Position numbers and translations under genes: made by a program | Shown here: in pieces, positions 8,317 to 17,002 of the stretch | How positions within the stretch are numbered: the first letter of the stretch is position 1 | Layout of the letters: each line of letters begins with the position of its first letter | The notes under the pieces: model-generated | Database searches by the model: none | What the model saw: only the letters and a program-made list of their open reading frames with translations | What the model was told of the DNA's origin: nothing | Assembly: GCA_963845495.1 (NCBI GenBank) | Contig: CAWJTH010000039.1 | Location: forward strand, 90,702 to 154,701 | Direction of reading: 5' to 3' | DNA length: 64,000 nucleotides | Source: JAZKFT01 sp963845495 | GTDB lineage: Bacteria; Bacteroidota; Bacteroidia; Chitinophagales; Chitinophagaceae

Positions 8317-8691
8317 ATGAACAAAGAAAAGGTTTTGGAATTACACCGAATATCAATTGAGCAATTTGGTGGTAGCATGGGAATAAGGGACGAGGGTTAT
8401 TTACAAAGCGCAATTGAAAGGCCATATTCAACCTTTGACAGTGAAGAATTATATCCTTCTCCTTTCCAAAAAGCAGCGGCTATATTAGAAAGTATTTTGA
8501 AAAACCATCCTTTTGTAGATGGTAATAAGCGAACTGGTTTTTTAGCCTCTACAGGTTTATTATTATTAGAAAATTGGGAATTAATTACTCAAGATAATGA
8601 AGCTTATGATTTCGTAATTAAAGTGGCCTCCAGCCACATGGAATTTGAAGAAATCGTTTCATGGATAGAGCAGCATTCTCAAAACATTTAG
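8317..8691 (+). CDS. doc: Doc/Fic family toxin (death-on-curing type)
   Basis: 124 residues. It contains the Fic/Doc core motif HPFVDGNKRTGFLA (residues ~66-80), matching HPFxxGNKR with catalytic His. The short length and the start EKVLELHRISIEQFGGSMG are typical of Doc. Doc phosphorylates EF-Tu, and other Fic enzymes transfer AMP; the substrate here is unknown. No inhibitory SxxxE(G/N) helix is evident in either protein of the pair, so neutralisation is probably by direct binding of the upstream protein. Confidence 0.88.
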   Translation: MNKEKVLELHRISIEQFGGSMGIRDEGYLQSAIERPYSTFDSEELYPSPFQKAAAILESILKNHPFVDGNKRTGFLASTGLLLLENWELITQDNEAYDFVIKVASSHMEFEEIVSWIEQHSQNI

Positions 8692-8711
8692 CCATTCCAA
8701 GTATTTAATTA

Positions 8712-9506
8712 ATGTCAAACAAAATAGCCATTATTGGCGGCGGCAACCTCGGCTCCGCCATTGCAGAAGGATTAGTGAACAGCGGTTTCTGTCAACCTGC
8801 CGCTATCACTATTACAAAAAGAAATACCGCCACGCTAAAAACCTTATTGGATAAGGGTTGTAACGTGCATAGCGACAATAAAAAGGCAGTTGCGGAAAGT
8901 GATGTAATCATCCTTGCGGTGAAACCGTACAATTATGCCCCAATATTGGATGAATTAAAACCGGTGTTGAATGCAGAAAAACATTTGCTTATTTCTGTAG
9001 TAACCGGTGCTTGGCTTGCGCAATTGCAAGAAGCCGCCGGCGAAAAAATGAGTATTGTTCGGGCGATGCCCAATACGGCCATCGCCATCCAGCAATCGAT
9101 GACTTGCTTAGCTTATAAAACAGCAACGCTGGAGCAAGTGGATTATGTAAAATCACTGTTTGACCAATTGGGAAAATCAGTTGTCATCGACGAGCAATTG
9201 ATGGATGCGGCAACGGTTTTAGGCGCATGCGGCACCGCTTTTGCGATGCGCTATATCCGTGCAAACATTCAAGGTGGTATTGAAATTGGGTTTGATGCCA
9301 ACACAGCTTCGCTGATTGCCGCCCAAACTGTAAAAGGTGCAGCGCAACTATTGCTGGAAACCGGCAGCCATCCTGAAAAAGAAATTGACAAAGTTACCAC
9401 GCCAAAAGGCTGTACCATAGCGGGTTTGAACGAAATGGAACATCAAGGTTTTAGCTCTTCCATTATTAAAGGAATTGATGTGAGCTATAAAAAGATTGGG
9501 CATTAA
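8712..9506 (+). CDS. proC: Pyrroline-5-carboxylate reductase
   Basis: 264 residues. It performs the last step of proline synthesis, reducing P5C with NAD(P)H. The N-terminal Rossmann motif IAIIGGGNLGSAIAEGL is clear, followed by ILAVKPYNYAPIL and VRAMPNTAIAIQ. The C-terminal dimer domain carries TTPKGCTIAGLNEMEHQGF, the P5CR signature. It begins 20 bp after the Doc gene, so the toxin-antitoxin promoter could also read into it. Confidence 0.95.
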   Translation: MSNKIAIIGGGNLGSAIAEGLVNSGFCQPAAITITKRNTATLKTLLDKGCNVHSDNKKAVAESDVIILAVKPYNYAPILDELKPVLNAEKHLLISVVTGAWLAQLQEAAGEKMSIVRAMPNTAIAIQQSMTCLAYKTATLEQVDYVKSLFDQLGKSVVIDEQLMDAATVLGACGTAFAMRYIRANIQGGIEIGFDANTASLIAAQTVKGAAQLLLETGSHPEKEIDKVTTPKGCTIAGLNEMEHQGFSSSIIKGIDVSYKKIGH

Positions 9507-9512
9507 GAAATA

Positions 9513-9677
9513 CTTAGATGATAGTAGTTAGTAATTAGATAGACAACACTTCGATATTTAATAACAAACGCTTATGAAACAGTTTAACTAAAAGAGGAAG
9601 AAATTAATCGTGTTTAAATATTTGAAAATCTAAGCATAAAACTTGTCTAACTACTAACTACTGTCATCTAACTACTA
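9513..9677. repeat. Bracketed intergenic repeat element, near-perfect terminal inverted repeats
   Basis: Left arm 9516-9543 (TAGATGATAGTAGTTAG then TAATTAGATAGACAA) is matched by inverted TTGTCTAACTACTAACTACTG at 9640-9660 plus TCATCTA. The core (CACTTCGATATTTAATAAC, GAAACAGTT, AAAAGA, GTGTTTAAATATTT) lines up with the gap at 63196-63329. Confidence 0.75.
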
Positions 9678-10130
9678 TTTTAATTTTTTAAACATTTCAA
9701 TTTGCCCATCAGCCGTTCCTTTCCAAACTTTTATTGATTTTCCATCTACACCTTGGAAAAAATAGCTCGTTCCTTCGGCTGAGCTTTTTTGCAAAATGGC
9801 TGAAATTCCCACGTTTGGTAATTGTTTGTCGATTGCCAAACGAAGTTTTAACGGAAGCTCTGATTTTTCCATTCTGGTAGTGGAACACAAATATTCTCCG
9901 TCTTCGTTAAAAAACGCTTGTACCGCCTGGCCGTCTACTTTTATGGATGCCTCAATGGTGTTGTCTGCATTTTTGCTCCATTCAACTTGGTCGCAATTGC
10001 CAAATTCATTATACAGTGCTTGTTCAAACTTAGCATTAATAAATGGCTTGGCTGCTTTGCTTGAATCAAAAGCACTGGCGTAAATGCAAATAAGACTGGC
10101 TGAAAAGGCTAAAAAAATGTTTTTTTTCAT
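9675..10130 (-). CDS. Secreted PepSY-like small protein
   Basis: 151 residues from the ATG at 10130. The longer frame upstream adds 46 residues that break the signal peptide, so this start is preferred. Signal peptide MKKNIFLAFSASLICIYASA. The mature part has the pattern common to short periplasmic PepSY-like proteins of Bacteroidota: FGNCDQVEWSKNADNTIEAS, then AVQAFFNEDGEYLCST, then LPLKLRLAIDKQLP. Function unknown; the fold is related to protease-inhibitor-like domains. Confidence 0.7.
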   Translation of the reverse strand: MKKNIFLAFSASLICIYASAFDSSKAAKPFINAKFEQALYNEFGNCDQVEWSKNADNTIEASIKVDGQAVQAFFNEDGEYLCSTTRMEKSELPLKLRLAIDKQLPNVGISAILQKSSAEGTSYFFQGVDGKSIKVWKGTADGQIEMFKKLK

Positions 10131-10493
10131 GGTTGTTGATTTTAAGATGATGTTTTTAAATGATTGATTTGGTTGATGACGACACAAAGATGATGTACGA
10201 AATAAATCGTAATAAAATTTAAGGGATGTGCGGCAACCAGAAAAATCTTGGTTGTGATGAACGGTCAAGGACTTGGAAAAAAATGTACGAAAAGTTTCGT
10301 TTTAATTAGCGAAAACGAACCCTGTAATTGTTGTGTTAAAAAAAAGCCAATTACGATGGAAAGATGTTAAAATATTGATATGGAAAATGAATGGTAAAAG
10401 AATAGTTTTTTGCAAGGTTGTAAGTCGATATCTATATTTGGCATTAAGTAAAATATTCTCTACACTGTAACTAATACTCGCTATTTACATTTT
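10131..10493. promoter_or_regulatory. Divergent intergenic region with promoter for the 10494 gene
   Basis: This 363-bp gap separates divergent genes. A good promoter lies at 10410-10440: TTG (10410-10412), 20 nt, TATATTTG (10433-10440), giving a leader of about 50 nt for the rightward gene. No clear -7 box was found for the leftward gene. Nothing else is seen except AT-rich sequence. Confidence 0.6.
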
Positions 10494-11600
10494 ATGACTT
10501 TCAAAAAATATTTGCTTCTTGCCATTTTCATCACTACGAAATTTGTTTATGGCCAAAAAGATTTGAGAAATTTAGATTTTACCGCTCCGGATTCGATTGC
10601 CAAAACGATAAAATATGAACATGCCGATTTGATTAAATTATCTAGTGATTTGACTTCGCCATTCAATTCAGATATTTTGAAAACAAGGGCTATTTATAGA
10701 TGGTTGATCGAAAACATAGGTTACGATTACAAATTTATAAATAAGGGAAAGGAAATAAAATGGCCAGATTGTGACGACAAACCAAATTGTAAAGAGTTGC
10801 ACGAGGCTTTTAGGTTAGAATTGATGAAAAAGGCGCTAAAAGATAAGATTGCCATTTGCGATGGTTATGCCCATCTTTTTAAAACGATGTGTGATTTTGC
10901 GAAAGTGAAATGCGAAATTGTTACCGGCGCTGTTAGAACAAAACCTTACCAACTTGGTAACCATACGCCAAGCGACCATGCGTGGAATGCAGTTTTAATT
11001 GATAGTAATTGGTATTTTATAGATGCAACTTGGGCTGCTGGTGGCTGCGCCGAAGACGAAGAAACAGGAAAATTGTTGCCGTTTAAGAAAAACGAGAACG
11101 ACCTTTATTTTCTTACGTCTTATGACAAATTGATAAAAGACCATCGTCCGGATAGTGCAAGATGGCTTTCCTTATTAAAAAATACTACCAAAGAAAAATT
11201 CAACAATCAAACCTTTTATTATAACCAAGCACATTTTATTAAATATTTGGAGAATGTTTTGCCAGATTCTGGCGTTATCAATGCAAAACTTGGAGACACG
11301 CTGCGTTTTACTTTTTCCTACCCGTTTCTAATTGAAAAAATTCAATTGAATACGAATTTAAAACAAAATATGAGCGTTTTTAAGCCACACAAGAAAGATG
11401 AACGGCCAGTAATTGATACCGATGCAGTAAAACGACAAACTTATTGGCCGTTTGAAAAAAATGGCAATCATTACACCATCAAGTTTTTAATAACAGACAG
11501 ATCGCTTTATTATATCGACATTTCATTTAAGTATACTGCTCATCCTGAAGCAGTTAAAGTGTTAAGATACCGCATCAACATACCTTGGACAAATAAATAA
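10494..11600 (+). CDS. Secreted transglutaminase-core protein
   Basis: 368 residues. Signal peptide MTFKKYLLLAIFITTKFVYG. The transglutaminase-like cysteine core occupies residues ~60-190: Cys in KIAICDGYAHLFKTMCDFA, His in PSDHAWNAVLIDSNWYFID, and Asp in the same stretch (FIDATWAAGG). The rest (~200-368) is beta-rich with no named domain. The architecture resembles Ky/CYK3-like bacterial transglutaminase-core proteins of the envelope. Substrate unknown. Confidence 0.8.
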   Translation: MTFKKYLLLAIFITTKFVYGQKDLRNLDFTAPDSIAKTIKYEHADLIKLSSDLTSPFNSDILKTRAIYRWLIENIGYDYKFINKGKEIKWPDCDDKPNCKELHEAFRLELMKKALKDKIAICDGYAHLFKTMCDFAKVKCEIVTGAVRTKPYQLGNHTPSDHAWNAVLIDSNWYFIDATWAAGGCAEDEETGKLLPFKKNENDLYFLTSYDKLIKDHRPDSARWLSLLKNTTKEKFNNQTFYYNQAHFIKYLENVLPDSGVINAKLGDTLRFTFSYPFLIEKIQLNTNLKQNMSVFKPHKKDERPVIDTDAVKRQTYWPFEKNGNHYTIKFLITDRSLYYIDISFKYTAHPEAVKVLRYRINIPWTNK

Positions 11601-11656
11601 GATGTTGCAATTGGAACAATTACATACGAAGCTTTTTTTTGTTCCCCCAAATATTT

Positions 11657-11664
11657 TACCTTTG
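11657..11664 (+). promoter_or_regulatory. -7 box TACCTTTG for the pyrG leader
   Basis: Exact TAnnTTTG match 187 bp before pyrG. A TTG at 11639-11641 gives a shorter than usual 15-nt spacing. Transcription from here would give a leader of about 180 nt with structure (see the next feature). Confidence 0.5.
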
Positions 11665-11674
11665 CACGACCTCC

Positions 11675-11702
11675 AAAACCTAAGGTATTGACCCTAGGTT
11701 TT
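11675..11702 (+). promoter_or_regulatory. Hairpin at the 5' end of the pyrG leader
   Basis: AAAACCTAAGG (11675-11685) and CCCTAGGTTTT (11692-11702) pair with one mismatch around a 6-nt loop. It would sit within the first ~10 nt of the transcript. A perfect 10-bp palindrome GTTGGCCAAC (11775-11784) lies further down the same leader. Confidence 0.5.
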
Positions 11703-11850
11703 ATTCCAATCAATTTTTTATGGTCAAAGTATATCAACCCGAAGCTATTTGGTGAGGGAATTTATTTGTTTATGGTTGGCCAACAAACACAATAATGTAA
11801 TGATCGCCCAAAGGATGATGAAATTTAATTGAACGATAAAAGATAAGTAT

Positions 11851-13503
11851 ATGGCAAAAAATATTTTCGTAACCGGTGGTGTTACAAGTAGTTTAGGAAA
11901 GGGAATTATTGCGGCAAGCCTTGCCAAATTATTACAGGCAAGGGGATTTAGGGTAACCATCCAAAAATTTGACCCATATATAAATGTGGATCCCGGCACA
12001 TTAAATCCTTATGAACATGGTGAATGTTTTGTAACAGAAGATGGTGCCGAAACAGACCTTGACCTTGGCCATTACGAACGTTTTTTGAATATTTATACCA
12101 GCCAAGCCAATAATGTTACCACCGGCCGTATTTATCAAACGGTTATTAACCAAGAACGGGAAGGAAAATATTTGGGCAAAACCGTACAAGTTGTGCCGCA
12201 TATTACCGACGAAATTAAACGCCGGATGCTGTTGCTAAGCAAGGGCAATAAATACGATATTGTTATTACCGAGTTGGGCGGAACCGTCGGCGATATTGAA
12301 AGTTTGCCGTTTATTGAAGCTGTTCGCCAGTTGCAATGGGAACTACCCGAAGAAGATTGCATGGTGGTTCATCTTACTTTAATTCCTTACTTACGTGCAG
12401 CTAAAGAGCTGAAAACCAAGCCTACACAACATAGTGTACGCATGCTTAGCCAAGAAGGCGTGCATCCGGATATTATTGTTTGCCGTACCGAGCATCCGTT
12501 AACGCAGGAATTGAAACGCAAAGTTGCATTGTTTTGCAATGTAAAGCCGGAGGCCGTAATTGAAGCCGCTGATGCGCCAACTATTTACGAAGTTCCTTTG
12601 GCTATGCGCCGCGAAAAACTTGATATCATCTGCCTTAAAAAACTAGGCATTACAGATTATAAAGAACCAGATTTAACCCGCTGGAAAGAATTTTTAGATA
12701 AATTGAAATATCCAAAATCAACTATTACCGTTGGTTTGATAGGAAAATACGTTGAACTGCAAGATGCTTACAAATCGATATTGGAATCGTTTGTACATGC
12801 TGGTGCCATGAACGAGGTTAAAGTTGATATTGTAAACGTACATAGCGAATTTTTAACGCACGATGACGTAGCCGAAAAGTTGGCCAACCTTGATGGTTTG
12901 TTGGTGGCACCTGGATTTGGTGTTCGTGGTATTGAAGGGAAAATTACGGCCATTGAATATGCCCGTAAAACCGGATTGCCTTTTTTTGGTATTTGCCTTG
13001 GCATGCAAATGGCTGTAATTGAATATGCTAGAAATGTGTTGGGTATTAAAGATGCACACAGTACAGAAATGGATAAAAACACACCCAATCCTGTGATTGA
13101 TATGATGGAAGAACAGAAAAAAATTACCAAATTGGGCGGCACCATGCGCTTGGGCGCCTATCCTTGCGAAATAAAAGAAGATACTTTAGCTTTTGAAATA
13201 TATGGCAATACATTAATTAGTGAACGCCACCGCCACCGTTGGGAATTTAATAGCAAATACGAAGAACAATTTGTAGAAGCAGGTTTGGTAGTTAGCGGCC
13301 GCAATCCAGAAACCGGCTTGGTTGAAATTATTGAATTACCCGATCATCCGTTTTTTATCGGCGTGCAATATCACCCTGAATTGAAAAGTACGTTTGAAAA
13401 CCCAGCACCACTGTTTATCAACTTTGTTGCCGCAGCCAAGTCTTTTTCTGAAGAGCGGATGAGCAAAAGAAGCAATCCATTGTTAGAAAGTGAATTGATT
13501 TAG
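11851..13503 (+). CDS. pyrG: CTP synthase
   Basis: 550 residues. It makes CTP from UTP, ATP and glutamine. The N-terminal synthetase domain has the P-loop VTGGVTSSLGKGIIAASLAK and the DPYINVDPGTLNPYEHGE region. The C-terminal class I glutamine amidotransferase domain has the nucleophile Cys in FFGICLGMQMAVIEYAR and the His/Glu of QYHPE. Length is normal for the family. It is preceded by a long structured leader and followed by a strong terminator. Confidence 0.97.
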   Translation: MAKNIFVTGGVTSSLGKGIIAASLAKLLQARGFRVTIQKFDPYINVDPGTLNPYEHGECFVTEDGAETDLDLGHYERFLNIYTSQANNVTTGRIYQTVINQEREGKYLGKTVQVVPHITDEIKRRMLLLSKGNKYDIVITELGGTVGDIESLPFIEAVRQLQWELPEEDCMVVHLTLIPYLRAAKELKTKPTQHSVRMLSQEGVHPDIIVCRTEHPLTQELKRKVALFCNVKPEAVIEAADAPTIYEVPLAMRREKLDIICLKKLGITDYKEPDLTRWKEFLDKLKYPKSTITVGLIGKYVELQDAYKSILESFVHAGAMNEVKVDIVNVHSEFLTHDDVAEKLANLDGLLVAPGFGVRGIEGKITAIEYARKTGLPFFGICLGMQMAVIEYARNVLGIKDAHSTEMDKNTPNPVIDMMEEQKKITKLGGTMRLGAYPCEIKEDTLAFEIYGNTLISERHRHRWEFNSKYEEQFVEAGLVVSGRNPETGLVEIIELPDHPFFIGVQYHPELKSTFENPAPLFINFVAAAKSFSEERMSKRSNPLLESELI

Positions 13504-13510
13504 TGAATGG

Positions 13511-13540
13511 TGAAAAGTGAAAAGTGAAAAGTGAAAAGTT
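13511..13540. repeat. Short tandem repeat, GTGAAAA x4
   Basis: Four units of GTGAAAA directly after the pyrG stop. The same words are scattered in other gaps of this window. Confidence 0.7.
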
Positions 13541-13551
13541 AGTTTTTTTCG

Positions 13552-13582
13552 AAAATATCCCCAAAATTTTGGGGATATTTTT
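13552..13582 (+). terminator. pyrG terminator
   Basis: Perfect palindrome: AAAATATCCCC, central AAAATTTT, GGGGATATTTT, followed by further Ts. Confidence 0.85.
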
Positions 13583-13697
13583 TGTCTTAAACTATCAATC
13601 AAATTATCATTTTATAAATATTTAACAACATTACTGCAAAGTATTAGGCATCATAAAAAAACGGATTTGTGTCTGTAAAGCAAAATCTTTAGAAAAT

Positions 13698-14630
13698 ATG
13701 ATGGACTTTTTAAGACTAACTGTGCTATCGGTAAGTGTTTTATTTTTTAGTATGCAACTGCAGGCGCAAGGCAGCAGCGATCCCGGCGTTGGAACAATCG
13801 GAAATTTTAATGCCCCACGTCACGATTCTAGTTTTACCAAAAAAAACGAAGTGGATTTGATGTTTACCTACGGGACTTATAAAACCAACGAAAAATATTA
13901 CATCCCACAAATAAATTACCGCTTATTTAATAAAAAAGGCTCTTTTCTTGAATTAAGATTGCCTGTTAATAGCGCCAAAGACGCTTCATTAGGGAAAACG
14001 GTAACAGGAATGGGTGATGTAACTGCCACTTATAATAGCCGTTTGAAAATCAAAAATGTAAAAATTGGCTATTCCTTTGGCGTACGTGTTTCAACTTCAA
14101 ATGCAAATGAGGATAATGGCATCACTTCAGCATCGTACCCAATGAATTTGCAACCTAGCCTTGGCAGTACCGATTTTTTAATTGCCGCAAATTATGACTT
14201 TTGTAAATTTTTAAGTGTTGCTGCTGGTGCGCAAATACCAATTATTCAAAACAATAAAAATGAATTTCCGCTGTATCTTGATGGCGTGTACAATACTGAC
14301 CTTCAAGGTTTTAGGCGCCAACCAGATGCCATGCTAAAATTAACTGGACATTATGCCATAGGGAAATTTAAAGCCAATTTAGGTGTAACCAGCATTTTTC
14401 ATTTAGCTAACGATTATTACGACCATTCCGTCATTTCCGCAAATAATTACAAACTTTCCGGCTCATCGGGCACAACCGTAAATGGCGTATTGGAATTAAA
14501 TTATATGGTAAGTAAAACATTCGGTGTAGGTTTTACTTATGCTGAAAACATTGCCAGTAGAAGCAACAATACTACCGATGGATTGGAACGGACGAGGATT
14601 TTTAGCCCTAAGGTTACTTTTGGTTTTTAA
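13698..14630 (+). CDS. Outer-membrane beta-barrel protein, possibly transporter-like
   Basis: 310 residues. The signal peptide runs to about residue 22 (cut after LQAQ). The rest is a regular alternation of short beta strands ending in KVTFGF, with the terminal Phe expected of outer-membrane barrels. The overall pattern resembles the MetA-pathway/phenol-degradation-type barrel family, but no specific motif decides this. It is transcribed alone, between the pyrG terminator and a convergent terminator. Confidence 0.7.
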   Translation: MMDFLRLTVLSVSVLFFSMQLQAQGSSDPGVGTIGNFNAPRHDSSFTKKNEVDLMFTYGTYKTNEKYYIPQINYRLFNKKGSFLELRLPVNSAKDASLGKTVTGMGDVTATYNSRLKIKNVKIGYSFGVRVSTSNANEDNGITSASYPMNLQPSLGSTDFLIAANYDFCKFLSVAAGAQIPIIQNNKNEFPLYLDGVYNTDLQGFRRQPDAMLKLTGHYAIGKFKANLGVTSIFHLANDYYDHSVISANNYKLSGSSGTTVNGVLELNYMVSKTFGVGFTYAENIASRSNNTTDGLERTRIFSPKVTFGF

Positions 14631-14645
14631 GTCCAGAGAAAAATT

Positions 14646-14685
14646 AAACAGCATTCGTAGGTTTTGAAACTTACAAATGCTGTTT
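14646..14685. terminator. Bidirectional terminator between barrel gene and acetyltransferase gene
   Basis: 16-nt arms starting AAACAGCATT pair with two G-U type mismatches around an 8-nt loop. It lies between convergent genes. Confidence 0.75.
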
Positions 14686-14696
14686 AATCTATTTTA

Positions 14697-15281
14697 TTAC
14701 AGTTTTGCCAATAAGTTTTCCTTCGCTCCATTTTCCCATTCGGTTTTTAAAATGGATAAAATAATAGAATTGCGCCGACCACCTGCTTGTATCGGTGTAT
14801 GGCTGCGTAATATTCCTTCAATGGTGCAACCTATAGATTGCATAGCCGCTATAGAACGTTGATTACCAGCATCTGCACGAAATTCTACCCTTTCCATACT
14901 TAAATTTTCAAAAGCATATTGTAGCAATAGAAATTTACAATGTTTGTTCAATCCGGTGCCACGAAAAGCTTTGCCATACCAAGTATAGCCAAGCTGTAAT
15001 GTTTTATTACTCCACTGAATATCATAAAATCGAGTGCTTCCGGCATAGGTATTTGCTTTTTTATCAAATACAATAAAAGGGAAAGAACTTCCCGCAATTC
15101 TTTCATTCACAGCTGTTTGTATATAATCTTTTAATCCTTGTTCGCCAATAACAGAGACCAAAGAAAAGCGCCAAGTATCCGGCTCGTTTATCGGATATTG
15201 TTTAAGATGCTCAAAGTCAGTTAATTGCAGTGGGCTTAATCTTACTATTTCATCCTCCAAAATCAAATCGGATGGTATCAT
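14697..15281 (-). CDS. GNAT acetyltransferase, RimJ/RimL type
   Basis: 194 residues. The GNAT_3 layout is clear: LEDEIVRLSPLQLTDFEHL start, YAGSTRFYDIQWSNKTLQLG, then GKAFRGTGLNKHCKFLLLQY (acetyl-CoA loop) and EFRADAGNQRSIAAMQSIG, a typical RimJ/RimL segment. It probably N-acetylates a protein or small molecule; the substrate is unknown. It converges with the barrel gene. Confidence 0.82.
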   Translation of the reverse strand: MIPSDLILEDEIVRLSPLQLTDFEHLKQYPINEPDTWRFSLVSVIGEQGLKDYIQTAVNERIAGSSFPFIVFDKKANTYAGSTRFYDIQWSNKTLQLGYTWYGKAFRGTGLNKHCKFLLLQYAFENLSMERVEFRADAGNQRSIAAMQSIGCTIEGILRSHTPIQAGGRRNSIILSILKTEWENGAKENLLAKL

Positions 15282-15598
15282 ACAAAAAATATGTTTTCAT
15301 TGGGTAAAAGAATTTCAAAGTGGGTACAATTAAAGTGGGTTTACAAAGAAAACGATTGTAACAAAACAAAATAAAATACGTTATTATTAAACAAAAAGGT
15401 ACGTCACTTTTTATACCCATCCATCGATTATGGCAATCAAAAAAAATTACCGATCAGGTGAAGCTTTTTGATAATAGTTGCTGTCTATAAAATATTCGCT
15501 TTAAGCACTTTATCTGATTTTTAAAATATTTTTCACTTTCACATTTCCTTATTAAACATTCGCACAAATTTTTTATCTGATTATTACAAAACAAAAAA
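15282..15598. other. Divergent AT-rich gap, upstream of the glycine-rich protein gene
   Basis: 317 bp without a gene. It holds two direct copies of AAAGTGGGT (15317-15339) and two copies of TTTATCTGATT (about 15510 and 15572) but no exact promoter match. Confidence 0.5.
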
Positions 15599-16783
15599 AT
15601 GAAAAAGTTAATTCTTAAATACGCGGCTATATTGCCGATTTTAATCTGCGCTAGTGCATTTGCCCAACGTGGTGGCGGTGGCAGCCGTGGTGGTGGCGGC
15701 GGTGGTTATCATGGCGGTGGCGGCGGAAGTTATTCAGCCCCTAGCCGTGGTGGCGGTGGAAGTTATTCAGCTCCAAGCCGTAGTTATAATAATGGAGGTC
15801 CAAGTAGTTTTCGGTCACCAAGTTCAGTTTCACAAAGCAGGCCAAGCAACAATTACGCACCTTCACGCTCTTATAATAGCGGCGCAAGTGTAAACCGTAG
15901 TTATTCACCTGTTAATCGTGGCAGTTATTCCAACAGTTATTCACCAATCAATCGTGGTGGTAGTTACTCAACATCACGTGTTTATTCATCATCACGCAAT
16001 AGCTATTCACCTATTAACAGAGGTTCTTATGGTGGCGGTGCTTACAGTTCTCGTTATGTTCCTATAGGCAGAGGCAATGGAAGATATTTCGGTTCACCTC
16101 GTTACACAGTTGGCGTTCCTTATTATGGACAACGTTTTTCAACATTAGGCCATGGCTATTTAAGTATTGGGTATGGTGGTTATAATTATGGCTATTACAA
16201 TGGTATTTTCTATCGTCCTTATGGCGGATATTATGAAGTTTGTTATCCTCCATTTGGTATCACAATTGGTTCATTACCATTAGGTTATTATGGTTTCCGT
16301 TACGGTGGATTGCCTTATTACTATTATAATGGTATCTATTACAACGATTATGGTGACAATCAATACCAAGTAGTTGAACCACCATTGGGCGCAAAACTGC
16401 CAAACTTGCCTGCCGGCGCAAAACCAGTTTCAATAAACGGCCAAGATTTTTATGAGCTAAATGGCACTTATTATGCTGCTGTTTATAACGAAAACAATGA
16501 AGTTTTATATGAAGTAGTTGGCGTAAATGGAAATTTAGATAGTTCAAAGGTTGCAGAAACAACACCTCCTCCAGCTAATGACCAACCAGAAGCCCAAACA
16601 TATTCTCAACAGCAAAATAGTGGTATGATTGTAAAAACACTTCCTCCCGATTGTAAACATATCACCATCAACGGACAAGATTTATACGAATCTCCTGATA
16701 ATGTTTATTACCAAGAAATTGTGAACGATAATGGTACCATCTCTTACCAAGTTGTAGGAAATGTAAACAATCAAAATCAATAA
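15599..16783 (+). CDS. Secreted glycine-rich protein with DUF6515-like repeats
   Basis: 394 residues. A signal peptide (MKKLILKYAAILPILICASA, then FAQ) is followed by a glycine/serine/tyrosine-rich low-complexity region (~25-160) with repeated SYSPINRGSY units. After a Tyr/Gly-rich central part come two copies of a ~45-residue module: LPAGAKPVSINGQDFYELNG and LPPDCKHITINGQDLYESPD, each ending YxVVGxxxN. The modules resemble the DUF6515 family of Bacteroidota. It is probably a cell-surface or envelope protein; function unknown. Confidence 0.75.
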   Translation: MKKLILKYAAILPILICASAFAQRGGGGSRGGGGGGYHGGGGGSYSAPSRGGGGSYSAPSRSYNNGGPSSFRSPSSVSQSRPSNNYAPSRSYNSGASVNRSYSPVNRGSYSNSYSPINRGGSYSTSRVYSSSRNSYSPINRGSYGGGAYSSRYVPIGRGNGRYFGSPRYTVGVPYYGQRFSTLGHGYLSIGYGGYNYGYYNGIFYRPYGGYYEVCYPPFGITIGSLPLGYYGFRYGGLPYYYYNGIYYNDYGDNQYQVVEPPLGAKLPNLPAGAKPVSINGQDFYELNGTYYAAVYNENNEVLYEVVGVNGNLDSSKVAETTPPPANDQPEAQTYSQQQNSGMIVKTLPPDCKHITINGQDLYESPDNVYYQEIVNDNGTISYQVVGNVNNQNQ

Positions 16784-16811
16784 TGTTTTAGTTTTTAGTT
16801 TGGAATATTAT

Positions 16812-16841
16812 ACCGGATGCTTTAGCGTCCGGTTTTTTTTG
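16812..16841 (+). terminator. Rho-independent terminator of the glycine-rich protein gene
   Basis: CCGGATGC, loop TTTA, GCGTCCGG (one G-U pair), then eight Ts. Confidence 0.9.
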
Positions 16842-16970
16842 CCATCAACCTTAACCAGCTAGGTTAATTTTAAGTAAACAAAGCTGTAGATTCCATCATA
16901 CATTTATCATATAAGTTCCATACAAAACAGCCCTACGGCGATAATTAGGGCAAATCTGTTACAGATGTAT

Positions 16971-16978
16971 TAGATTTG
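16971..16978 (+). promoter_or_regulatory. -7 box TAGATTTG for the CNNM/CorC gene
   Basis: Exact TAnnTTTG match. It overlaps an upstream in-frame ATG at 16976, so translation must begin further down, at 17003. Confidence 0.55.
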
Positions 16979-17002
16979 CATTCAACCAACCCACAATTTT
17001 TA

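Noticed and set aside
15654..15893. Open frame of 79 residues inside the glycine-rich gene
   Set aside because: Low-complexity Val/Ala/Ile by-product of GGN-repeat codons read in another frame.
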